Below are positions 55,113 through 63,010 of a DNA stretch of 64,000 nt, one piece after another. The first letter of the stretch is position 1, and every line of letters starts with the position of its first letter. Source of the stretch: Microvirga lotononidis (GTDB lineage: Bacteria; Pseudomonadota; Alphaproteobacteria; Rhizobiales; Beijerinckiaceae); the NCBI RefSeq assembly GCF_034627025.1, contig NZ_CP141049.1, forward strand, positions 372,001-436,000, read 5' to 3'. Made by a program: the position numbers and the translations under genes. The notes below the pieces were generated by a model that was not told the DNA's origin, did not search any database, and worked only from the letters and a program-made list of their open reading frames with translations.

Positions 55113-55870
55113 GCGTCGTCCTCTCAGAGCGCATTCGAACACTGTTGCTTGGCTCGCTTGGCGTTGGGATATTTCTTGGCCTCTGGGAAGTGGTTGGCCG
55201 GCTTAGGTTGCTTGGGCTGAGTTGGCCGCCGCTCACTGAGGTACTCGCGCTGTTAGGCACTCCAGCACGGTGGAGCCTATTTGCCCGCGCGCTCGCCGCG
55301 AGCCTCGAAGCTTTGACTGTTGGATACCTGATCGGACTGATCAGTGGCATCATTGCCGCTGCCCTGGCTCATCTCACCCCTTCACTGAAGCTAGGCTTGG
55401 ATCGCACAAGTGCGGTCATTCATGCCATCCCGTCCATCGCACTCGCTCCTCTCTTCATCCTGTTCCTAGGTCGAAACGCTACCCCGGCAGCACTGGCTGC
55501 CCTGAGCGTCTTCTTCGTAAGCTATGTTGCGACCTCGTCCGGGTTAGGCTCCGTGCCGCGACCCTTGCAGGACCTCGTTCATGTACTTGGAGGCACGCGC
55601 CTAACTCAGTTTGTGAGGCTTGATCTTCCGGCGGCATTGCCAGTTCTCGCCAGTGGGATGCGGCTGGCTGCCCCCGCAGCGCTCATCGGAGTCATTGTTG
55701 GCGAGTGGTTTGGAGCACCTCGTGGCTTGGGTGTGCTTGTGATCAATGCAATGCAGAATTTCCAGATTCCCTTGCTCTGGAGCGCTGTTCTCCTGGCGGT
55801 CCTGGTGTCTCTGACCTTGTTTGGCCTGCTTGGTCTCTTACAGCACTATGTGGCGCGCCGCTTCCGATGA
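55109..55870 (+). CDS. ABC permease 1, SsuC/TauC type
   Basis: 253 residues, six membrane segments, with the EAA-type loop near VHVLGGTRLTQFVRLDLPAA and the end GLLQHYVARRFR. Starts in an ATGA overlap with the ATPase gene and its stop overlaps the second permease start the same way. Confidence 0.9.
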   Translation: MSVVLSERIRTLLLGSLGVGIFLGLWEVVGRLRLLGLSWPPLTEVLALLGTPARWSLFARALAASLEALTVGYLIGLISGIIAAALAHLTPSLKLGLDRTSAVIHAIPSIALAPLFILFLGRNATPAALAALSVFFVSYVATSSGLGSVPRPLQDLVHVLGGTRLTQFVRLDLPAALPVLASGMRLAAPAALIGVIVGEWFGAPRGLGVLVINAMQNFQIPLLWSAVLLAVLVSLTLFGLLGLLQHYVARRFR

Positions 55871-56661
55871 GTGAACTCCAGCCAATGGCAACCAAGGGTA
55901 TCCGCGGCAAAGCTGTCGGGAAGCTTTTGACATCCCTGCAGAGCCTGTGGGGTGTTCTGGCAATTGTCCTCCTCTGGGAACTCTGGGTTAACCTCTCCCA
56001 GCTGAATACAATCGTGATGCCACGCCCGCTGGATGTAGTCTCGGACATCGCCTCGGCGCCTGGCGTCTACTTCGCAAGCACGGCGCAAACCCTGTTACTT
56101 GCAGTAGTAGGTTTAATCCTAGGTATGATCATTGGAACCGCCCTCGCAATACTGACGTGGCTATCCCGGATTCTGGCGGGGCTTTTAACACCATTGGGAC
56201 TGATTTTTGCATCAGTCCCTGTAGTCGCCCTCATCCCGGTCCTTGCGCGCATCTTCGGCTATGATATCCGAACTGTGCTCGCGATTGTGGTGATCATCTC
56301 GTTCTTCCCCGCATTCGTGTTCACGACTGCAGGCCTGCGTGCACCGCCGCCAGGAAGTGATGATCTCTTTCGGGCTCTCGGAGCTCCTACCCTTCGACGT
56401 CTCTGGCTGCTGGCTATTCCAGCGGCTGTTCCGGAATGGGCGGTGGCGCTACGCCTTGCCGCAGCCAACAGCATCCTGGCTGCAATGGTTGCAGAGTTTC
56501 TGATGGGGACGAGTGGATTGGGACATCTTTTCCACGCTGCTCGAGCAGACCTCGACATGAGCCGTGCATTAGGCGCGAGTGCTATTGCAACCGTCATCTC
56601 GGTCATGTCCTTCCTCGCTGCTTCGAGATTTGAGAAGAAAGTACGCCAGCACTGGAGCTGA
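55867..56661 (+). CDS. ABC permease 2, SsuC/TauC type
   Basis: 264 residues from ATG at 55867 (MSELQPMATKG), overlapping the first permease stop as ATGA. Six membrane segments; the EAA loop is at LFRALGAPTLRRLWLLAIPAA. Two different permeases with one ATPase suggest a heterodimer. Last intact gene of the operon; 140 bases later the IS3 scar begins. Confidence 0.9.
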   Translation: MSELQPMATKGIRGKAVGKLLTSLQSLWGVLAIVLLWELWVNLSQLNTIVMPRPLDVVSDIASAPGVYFASTAQTLLLAVVGLILGMIIGTALAILTWLSRILAGLLTPLGLIFASVPVVALIPVLARIFGYDIRTVLAIVVIISFFPAFVFTTAGLRAPPPGSDDLFRALGAPTLRRLWLLAIPAAVPEWAVALRLAAANSILAAMVAEFLMGTSGLGHLFHAARADLDMSRALGASAIATVISVMSFLAASRFEKKVRQHWS

Positions 56662-56791
56662 GCCTGACGATCAACACCTCCACTTTGGCACACCAAGGCC
56701 ATTGGGGGGCGTCCACATGGGGTAATCGCGGGAGCGAGTCGCCCCGAACCAGTCACGCCCGGAAAGTTGCATAGCTCGTGGATCACATATG

Positions 56792-57045
56792 GGGGCAGGT
56801 CTAGACCAACGCTGAATTAACATCACACTCGGATCACCCGCATGGGGCAGGCCAGCTGAGGCCTTCATGCGCACGATCAAGCGCGATTATGCCCGTGTCG
56901 GCTCTTGCCCGGATGCCCGGTCCATGATGGCCGGGCTGGTTTGCTCATTACAACCAGCTTCACCTGAATCGGGCTCTCGGCTATCGTTCACCCCGCGAGT
57001 TCACCGCGGCCCGTCAAACGCTGGAAGCCATGTACGCTCTTTAAG
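56792..57045 (+). pseudogene. IS3-family orfB remnant (C-terminal part)
   Basis: The last 35 codons read HYNQLHLNRALGYRSPREF and TAARQTLEAMYAL before a stop, the hallmark end of IS3-type transposases; AEAFMRTIKRDYARV lies upstream in another frame. Its first 59 bases match the scar at 2833. Non-functional. The isochorismatase remnant starts immediately behind its stop. Confidence 0.78.
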
Positions 57046-57465
57046 GGGCAACAACAGTTCGACGGAACTGATGTGCACACTATCCTTACCAGCTTCGGCA
57101 TACGGACGGCCGCGATATGCGGAATGCTCTCGGATATGTGCCTCGCTGCTACAGCGCGGGCAGTCATGGAGCATGGTTACGGTGTTTTGCTGCCGCACGA
57201 CGCACATGCAACTTACGACATTCCGGCTGGCCTAGAGCGTCGGACTGAAAGACGGGTCCACAACACCCCAGCCCTCTCCGTTGGGCAGAGGTGGGATCCG
57301 GGCGGGTCCGACAAAGCGTCCGACGCTCTAGGATCAGAAGCGATTCCCGCAGCGATAGCGGCGCGAGCGGCAGAATGGTCGCTTGGCGACGAGATAAAGA
57401 TATGTGCGGCGTCGCATGAAGTCCGTTTTGTAGCAGCGCGCTCCGACTCGCCGGCCATCTTTTGA
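57046..57465 (+). pseudogene. Isochorismatase-family (cysteine hydrolase) C-terminal remnant with in-frame insert
   Basis: Read from about 57046: FDGTDVHTILTSFGIRTAAI, then CGMLSDMCLAATARAVMEHGY with the nucleophile Cys in SDMC, and HDAHATYDIP. A 34-codon insert (57231-57332) follows, and the family tail resumes as EAIPAAIAARAAEWSLGDEI. The N-terminal half with the catalytic Asp and Lys is gone, cut by the IS3 remnant, so it cannot be active. Family members cleave amides such as biuret and carbamoyl compounds, which would suit the amidohydrolase operon just upstream. Confidence 0.65.
57231..57332. repeat. 102-bp palindromic element (MITE-like) inside the isochorismatase remnant
   Basis: Terminal 15-bp perfect inverted repeats, CCTAGAGCGTCGGAC (57231-57245) and GTCCGACGCTCTAGG (57318-57332), flank 72 bases without a gene. 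The length is divisible by three and has no stop in the host frame, so the remnant reads through it. Size and ends fit a miniature inverted-repeat element; no target duplication is clear. Confidence 0.75.
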
Positions 57466-57516
57466 TGACTGTCTGAAAGCTAGACCGCCGTAGATGTCGA
57501 ATTGACATTCAAACCG

Positions 57517-57550
57517 CAAGCCGCCCGTGTCATGTGGCACGGGCGGCTTG
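57517..57550 (-). terminator. Terminator hairpin of the methyltransferase gene
   Basis: Arms CAAGCCGCCCGTG (57517-57529) and CACGGGCGGCTTG (57538-57550) form a perfect 13-bp stem with an 8-base loop, five bases past the methyltransferase stop. Only a short T stretch follows on the minus side. Confidence 0.75.
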
Positions 57551-57554
57551 ACGC

Positions 57555-58295
57555 CTAGCGCGTTTCTATCTTTCGAGCGGAGACTAGAAGCATCATCGGC
57601 CGTTCGAGTTCTTCAGCCAGTTCAGGCAACTGCTCGATCTGTTCGCGTGTCGGAGCAAATTCCTCGACCCGGCGCAGTTGGAATCCCGCATCGATCAGCG
57701 TATTGAGCGTCGTGCCGATGGTCCGGTGAAACTTCAACACGCCTTTGGCGAACCAGTCCGTGCGGCGCTCGCCCTCAAGTGAGTAGCCGTTGACCGGCCA
57801 TGTCTTGCGGCCGTCTTTATCGATGATCCAATCCGGATGTGCCGCAGACATGAAGATCGGATGCTCAGCCGTAAAGACCAGATCTCCGCCGGGAACGAGC
57901 GTCTTATGAATCATACGCGTGAGGCGCCGGAAGTCTTTGACATAGTGGAACGTCAGAGCGCTGTAGACGACGTCGAAAGTGGCCTCAGGCAGTTCCAGCG
58001 TCTCGAGATCTGCGATCTGATATTCGATGGCGGGGTCCGAGGTATCGGCTTTAGCGCGGGCAATCATGTTCTGCGACAGATCGAGGCCAAGCACCGAGAC
58101 CGCGCCTTGCGCGCGCATCCAGCGCGATGCCCAACCGAAGCCGCACCCTAAATCGGCCACGCGCTTGCCCGTGAGCGCAGGCAGCATCGCCCGGATTGCC
58201 GGCCATTCGGGCGCACCGTCAAGCCCGTGAACCTGTCGCGGCAACTGGCTGTAGCCAGCAAAGAAGTTGGGATTGTCGTAGATATTCTGTGCCAT
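57555..58295 (-). CDS. Class I SAM-dependent methyltransferase
   Basis: 246 residues from ATG at 58295; an in-frame GTG further up would add 20. The SAM loop is DLGCGFGW (48-55), the acidic end of strand 2 is in LGLDLSQNMI, then a typical post-motif VVYSALTFHYV. The Methyltransf_11/UbiE-like core is intact; substrate unknown. Monocistronic, with its own terminator. The start of the overlapping promoter region is not evident. Confidence 0.82.
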   Translation of the reverse strand: MAQNIYDNPNFFAGYSQLPRQVHGLDGAPEWPAIRAMLPALTGKRVADLGCGFGWASRWMRAQGAVSVLGLDLSQNMIARAKADTSDPAIEYQIADLETLELPEATFDVVYSALTFHYVKDFRRLTRMIHKTLVPGGDLVFTAEHPIFMSAAHPDWIIDKDGRKTWPVNGYSLEGERRTDWFAKGVLKFHRTIGTTLNTLIDAGFQLRRVEEFAPTREQIEQLPELAEELERPMMLLVSARKIETR

Positions 58296-58757
58296 GTTTA
58301 GCTCCATAGGGAATGGAGGACGAGGCACGTTTCCAAGCCGAAAGACCTCGTCCACGAGGGGCGAGGCCAGGGTTGGCGATCCGCATGTTCAGCTTGCGTG
58401 GTCGACATCCCGGCACCCCGCCTTGGGGATGCCGGCCAACCGGGCGACAATATGGGTGTCCTTCTCGACCATGGCCGAGATCATGGTGGGATCTCAGGCA
58501 GTGTCAAGTCTGCGGCACAGCAGGAACTGTCGCAAACTCATCGGTAACTCAGTTCGATCGATGCCTCTGACAGGCGCCGGAGGTGTAGAATGCTCAAGGT
58601 CCGCCGTTTCGATCCCTCGGTGATCCTGCTCTACCTCGGCGCCGCTCTCGATTGGCTCAAGACCTAGTAGGCCGGAGTTTACGGCAAGCTTCCTGCGTCC
58701 TTGATCTGAAAAAAGAATCAGATATTCTCTTTTAGGGATCAAGTTCACGGAGCCGAT
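58296..58757. other. Spacer before the amidase gene
   Basis: 462 bases without a gene that I can name. A minus-strand frame of about 80 codons has no family resemblance. The last 50 bases hold the palindrome at 58714 and the amidase ribosome binding site. Confidence 0.4.
58714..58728. promoter_or_regulatory. Palindrome before the amidase gene, like the one before iclR
   Basis: AGAAT-CAGAT-ATTCT is followed by CTTTTAG, 29 bases before the amidase start. The palindrome at 62254 (AGAATAC-ACT-GTATTCT, then TTTAG) is near-identical in outline. Together they suggest a common regulator, most likely the IclR protein at 62288. Confidence 0.55.
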
Positions 58758-60194
58758 ATGTCAGTTTCAGCCACGTCAATTGCCAGTCTGGATGCTTGTG
58801 CCCAGGTCGAGTTGGTGCGCACAGGAGAAGTCTCGGCCTTGGAACTGACCGATGCCGCTATCGAACGTATCGAACGCCTAAACCCGCTTCTCAATGCGGT
58901 GGTATCGTTTGACTTCGACCAAGCCCGTCGCCGTGCCCGCGTGGTCTCCAAGGACGCATTGTTTGGTGGCGTGCCCACTCTGATCAAGGATGTCCTACCC
59001 TATCCAGGGCTTCCGCTCGGAATGGGTGGGAGATTCCTGCCGCAGTTTCCCATGCCGAGCGGCTCCCCCTATACGGACGCACTGGATGCGGCCGGTCTTG
59101 TCGTGCTGGGAAAAAGTGCAACCTCTGAATTCGCTCTCCTGGGCACAACCGAGCCCGTCGCCGGCAACCCCGTGCGCAATCCATGGAATTTGAGCCTCTC
59201 GTCAGGCGGGTCGTCTGGCGGCGCCGTTGCCGCGGTCGCATCTGGCATGGTGCCGATCGCGCATGCATCCGACGGGGGTGGCTCGATCCGTGGCCCATCC
59301 TCATTCTGCGGGCTCTTCGGCTTCAAACCAAGTCGCGGACGCACACAATCCAATGGGCTGCCCGAGAGTAGTCCGAGCGTGCAGTTCCTCAGCGAACATT
59401 GCGTCAGCCGGTCAGTGCGCGACAGTCTCGCTTGGCTTCAGGCAACGGAGCGACAAGACAACGATCAGCGCATGCCGTCACTTAATGAGCTTCGGGCCAA
59501 TCGAAGGCCGTTCAGGATCGGCGCCTATCGCAACGATGGTTTCGGCAATGCCCCTGATCCTGATGCTGCGGCGGGCCTCGAGCTAGCCATGCGGGTGTGC
59601 GAAGCTTTGGGACATTCGGTCATCGAAATAAGTTCGCCCCCAATGGACACGAAGGCGGCCAGTGAAGCCTTCTTCACCCTTTCGGCAAACATGGTTGCAA
59701 GCGGGCTGGAATTCTTCCGCAACATGCTGGGCAGCGCCTATAACGAGGATAACCTCGAGCCCTACACACGGAGGTTGGCGGAGCAGGCTCGTGCCATGCC
59801 GCAGGAAGCTTGCATCAGGGCCCTCGAAACCCTTTCGTCCGCAGCGGCAGTCGCCAAAAGAACGATAGCGTGTTTTGATGTCCTGCTCTGCCCGACCGTC
59901 GGCTTTCCAGCATTCGAACTTGGCAGATATACGCCGGACAAAGACGTGGAAGAGCTCAACGCCTTTATTGCGAGAGTGGCAAGTTACACATTCCCGGCAT
60001 CGCTCGCCGGATGGCCAGCGATGTCGATGCCGCTTTATTGGACGCCTGCCGGTTTGCCGCTGGGCAGCCACTTCAGCGCGGCTACTGGGAATGATGCCCT
60101 TCTGTTCTCCCTGGCCTTGCAACTGGAAGAAGCGCTGCCTTGGCAGTCCCGGTTCAATTCCCTTATGGATCGCTTGTATGCCGCAACGGCTTAA
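58758..60194 (+). CDS. Amidase (amidase-signature family)
   Basis: 478 residues. The Ser-cisSer-Lys triad is visible: Lys77 in LIKD, cis-Ser near 152 in SSGGSSGGAVAAV, and nucleophile Ser176 in DGGGSIRGP. Hydrolyses a C-N amide bond of a small molecule; the same fold serves allophanate, glutamyl-tRNA and aryl-acyl amides, so the substrate is open. Its end overlaps the TetR start by 17 bases. Palindrome and ribosome binding site lie directly upstream. Confidence 0.88.
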   Translation: MSVSATSIASLDACAQVELVRTGEVSALELTDAAIERIERLNPLLNAVVSFDFDQARRRARVVSKDALFGGVPTLIKDVLPYPGLPLGMGGRFLPQFPMPSGSPYTDALDAAGLVVLGKSATSEFALLGTTEPVAGNPVRNPWNLSLSSGGSSGGAVAAVASGMVPIAHASDGGGSIRGPSSFCGLFGFKPSRGRTQSNGLPESSPSVQFLSEHCVSRSVRDSLAWLQATERQDNDQRMPSLNELRANRRPFRIGAYRNDGFGNAPDPDAAAGLELAMRVCEALGHSVIEISSPPMDTKAASEAFFTLSANMVASGLEFFRNMLGSAYNEDNLEPYTRRLAEQARAMPQEACIRALETLSSAAAVAKRTIACFDVLLCPTVGFPAFELGRYTPDKDVEELNAFIARVASYTFPASLAGWPAMSMPLYWTPAGLPLGSHFSAATGNDALLFSLALQLEEALPWQSRFNSLMDRLYAATA

Positions 60195-60858
60195 AGACGA
60201 TGTCCGCCAGAACATCCTAAGGTCCGCCGCCCACGTTTTTGCCGAGAAGGGTTATGGGGCGGCCACGCTCGCCGAGGTGGCGCAAGGTGCGCATGTCACG
60301 ACTAGCAATATCTACAAGTATTATCCTAACAAGGAGGGATTGCTAAACGCTCTTGTGACACCGGCCATTGCTTCCCGCCTACTGCGCCTTGTGCGCGCTC
60401 GCATCCGCGAACTGGAAATCCGCGAAAATTGGAGCTCGGGGCAAGCAGATCAGTCACAGCCTGCCCAAGAATTGCTCTCCTTCTGGATCGAGCATCGGCT
60501 GGCCGTCCTCATTCTTCTGCGCGGTGCCGATGGTACACGTTTTGACTACATCCGCGATCTCCTGATCCGTGAGATGGAGCGCCTTTCGTTGCGCTTCCTT
60601 GAACGGCAGAGCCATGGCGAGACGGCTTCTCCTGAGGTTCGCTTCGTGCTCGTTCGGCTCTTCACCAACACAATTGATATGATTGCCGATATCCTCGAAA
60701 ACTTCGAGAACCGCGACGGGATCCAAGCGGCTTTCGCTGCCTTCTGGACTTACCAGCTCGCCGGGCTCCAGGCCGTGCTCGATCCTGAGAAACCCGGACG
60801 AACGCCTTCGAGTGCTGTGGACCGCCGCGGCTGGACAACCGACGACCGCACGGAATGA
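60178..60858 (+). CDS. TetR-family transcriptional regulator
   Basis: 226 residues from ATG at 60178, which overlaps the amidase 3' end by 17 bases. N-terminal HTH about 8-55 (ILRSAAHVFAEKGYGAATLAEVAQGAHV and YKYYPNKEGLLNAL, each split by eye); the rest is a helical ligand domain with no clear relative. Translationally coupled to the amidase, so it may sense the amidase substrate or product and autoregulate the pair. A long frame upstream in the same register is antisense-free but not real. Confidence 0.85.
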   Translation: MPQRLKDDVRQNILRSAAHVFAEKGYGAATLAEVAQGAHVTTSNIYKYYPNKEGLLNALVTPAIASRLLRLVRARIRELEIRENWSSGQADQSQPAQELLSFWIEHRLAVLILLRGADGTRFDYIRDLLIREMERLSLRFLERQSHGETASPEVRFVLVRLFTNTIDMIADILENFENRDGIQAAFAAFWTYQLAGLQAVLDPEKPGRTPSSAVDRRGWTTDDRTE

Positions 60859-61095
60859 GCACACAAGACCGGAATGACCGCAAAAGATCGAAAGCTCTCT
60901 CTATGAGCATCCGTCTGGACGCCGGCCCTTCGCATTTCCTGACGCTTGGTCAACTTCAGCTTCATGCTATTCAGAGACGTTCCGGATCATCGATTTCACG
61001 AAAGCCTGTCTATGGGTGACGTCAAGGCTTGACTCCACCTGAAAAACTGGGCTGAAGCCCTTCGCTCAGCAAGCTCCAAGAGCAGCGTCACAGAT

Positions 61096-61980
61096 ATGGC
61101 AGACGTATCGAACAGCAGATCCAAGCATCATCCATGCGTCGATAAAGCGATTCGTCACGTTCGCAGCCGATCTGGAGGCTCTCCAGTTCCCGCTGGATTG
61201 CCGGTCACCCTGAACTTCCACCCCGATACCCCGCATCGGGGCCGGTTGATGATTGAGGCGCTCGCACAGGAGGGAATCTATCGCTCGCAGTTCGAAACCG
61301 GCACGAGCAACGGCGGCATCACAGCTCACCCTAGCGGCGACCGTTGGCGGTGGGAAAGCGAGATGTTCGGCACTGCCTATGATAACGTGGCCCCAGACCT
61401 GCGCCCAAAATACGGAGCTCTGAACTATCTCAGAAGCGTGACAGGCGGTTCGCCGCGTTTTGGCTCTTCACACCTGCGGCTGCGCCCCCACGTTCTGGCT
61501 CGCACCACGTTCTGCTATCCTGATAGCTACCTAGATCCGGTTGATTTCGGTGTATCCGACCGCATGAGCCTCATTGCCCTGGCAGAAAAGGGGCGAGCTG
61601 CGATGGACGTGCTGGACAGCTACATCGAAGCCCACGTGCATGGCCCGTTGATACTGGCCGAGGACGTGGAGGCCATAGTCCTGGATTCGTGCTACCGCAA
61701 CACACCCATAGAAGCGGTGGCAGCGACACTGCCCTTTGCTCTCGAATGGCATCCCGGATTTCGGATGCCCGTCAGTCAGATTGAGGACTGCGCGGCGTAT
61801 CGTGGGCTGGAGGTTGCCGAGCTAGCTGCCTCCATTGCAGTGGATGGTTCAGTGACACCCCGCGAGATCGGCTTGGCCCTACGATTTAAAAGGGCTGCTC
61901 CGCAGTCTCTCAAGCAGGTCTGGCATTGCGTTGCGAGGTTCGGTGGCCCCATCGCCGAGTTTCATGCAGACAGGATCTGA
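61096..61980 (+). CDS. DUF3626-like protein
   Basis: 294 residues. VTLNFHPDTPHRG, then YRSQFETGTSNGGITAHPSG, FGTAYD, RPKYGALNYL and GSPRFGSSHLRL fit my memory of the DUF3626 family, which is widespread and of unknown function. The first 35 residues, basic, may be outside the domain; no strong ribosome binding site marks the start. No signal or membrane segment. Flanked by gaps of 237 and 307 bases without genes, so it is probably transcribed alone. Confidence 0.6.
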   Translation: MADVSNSRSKHHPCVDKAIRHVRSRSGGSPVPAGLPVTLNFHPDTPHRGRLMIEALAQEGIYRSQFETGTSNGGITAHPSGDRWRWESEMFGTAYDNVAPDLRPKYGALNYLRSVTGGSPRFGSSHLRLRPHVLARTTFCYPDSYLDPVDFGVSDRMSLIALAEKGRAAMDVLDSYIEAHVHGPLILAEDVEAIVLDSCYRNTPIEAVAATLPFALEWHPGFRMPVSQIEDCAAYRGLEVAELAASIAVDGSVTPREIGLALRFKRAAPQSLKQVWHCVARFGGPIAEFHADRI

Positions 61981-62253
61981 GGCAATTTCCAACCGCGAAC
62001 AGAACGATCCTAAGTCGGCCTGTGTCTGTGACCTGATCGGCCAAGAGGAGAAGGGCACAGCGCTCTCGTTTATGCGGAGATCTAAATCCCGGCCAGTCTC
62101 GGAACGACAAAAACATCCTCGACGATATTTCATGCTTGCCAGATGAACCAGGGTTCGGCGCGGCTTAGGTTATGGCGCCGCACGTGCCGGGCTGGCGCAG
62201 GATACGTGGGCCGGCAACTTTGCCGTTGACAGTCACCTGATCCGTGCAAGAAT
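61981..62253. other. Spacer before iclR
   Basis: A 71-codon plus-strand frame here looks random. No gene is supported; the downstream end carries the operator at 62254. Confidence 0.4.
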
Positions 62254-62270
62254 AGAATACACTGTATTCT
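62254..62270. promoter_or_regulatory. Perfect palindrome before iclR
   Basis: AGAATAC-ACT-GTATTCT, a perfect 7-3-7 dyad, 17 bases before the IclR start; probably its autoregulatory operator. Compare 58714-58728. Confidence 0.6.
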
Positions 62271-62287
62271 TTTAGAAGACAACTTCA

Positions 62288-63010
62288 GTGAGCGTTCGTC
62301 CGCTGTCCTCAGTCCTGAAGGCCTTCGCAGCCCTGGACATCATTGCCTCCTCCACCGAGCCGCTGCGGTTGGCCGATGTCTCTCGCATGCTTGGAGAGGC
62401 GCGCGCGACGACCCTCCAACGGCTCGTGACCCTCGTAGAAGCAGGATGGGTCGAGCAGTCAGATGACGGGCGATATCGGTTGACCCTGAAGGTTGTCCAT
62501 CACGCGACAATCGCGATGGAGCAGGCAGGCATCGGCACCCGCCTGCTTGGTATCCTGCAGGAGACAGTGGCCGAAAGTGGCGAGACTGCTTCCCTGGCCG
62601 TTCTTGAAGGAACTGAGTCGGTCATCATCAACCGAGTTGAGTCCCGTGGCCTCCTACGTGCCGATCTGCGGATTGGAAGCCGCCTCCCGCTGTCTGGCTC
62701 GGCGACGGGACGCGTCCTTGTTGCTCACGCCTCACCTGACACCATCAGCCGCCTCGAGCGCGCTGGTATTGAACTCGGAGATCCAGCCATGCTTTCCGAG
62801 GTGCGCGAGCGTGGCTTTGCGGTTTCCGGACCGCTCGGGCCACGAACAGTAACCGCCGTTGCAGCGCCAGTGTTCGGTGTACGTGGAGAATGCATCGCCG
62901 CCCTTTCCATCTCTGGGCCGACAAACGGATTCGACATGGATCTGAGTTCCAGAATTGTCACGCAAGCCGCTTCCAAAGCCACTGCCCGCATCCGTGGAGC
63001 CAACGAGTGA
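62288..63010 (+). CDS. IclR-family transcriptional regulator
   Basis: 240 residues from GTG at 62288, without a strong ribosome binding site. Winged HTH about 5-65 (VLKAFAALDIIASS, ATTLQRLVTLVEAGWV) and an effector domain about 75-235 (GSRLPLSGSATGRVLVAH, TVTAVAAPVFGVRGECIAAL). Palindromes before its own gene and before the amidase gene suggest a small regulon. Its stop overlaps the start of the next gene (GTGA), so both are in one transcript. Confidence 0.88.
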   Translation: MSVRPLSSVLKAFAALDIIASSTEPLRLADVSRMLGEARATTLQRLVTLVEAGWVEQSDDGRYRLTLKVVHHATIAMEQAGIGTRLLGILQETVAESGETASLAVLEGTESVIINRVESRGLLRADLRIGSRLPLSGSATGRVLVAHASPDTISRLERAGIELGDPAMLSEVRERGFAVSGPLGPRTVTAVAAPVFGVRGECIAALSISGPTNGFDMDLSSRIVTQAASKATARIRGANE

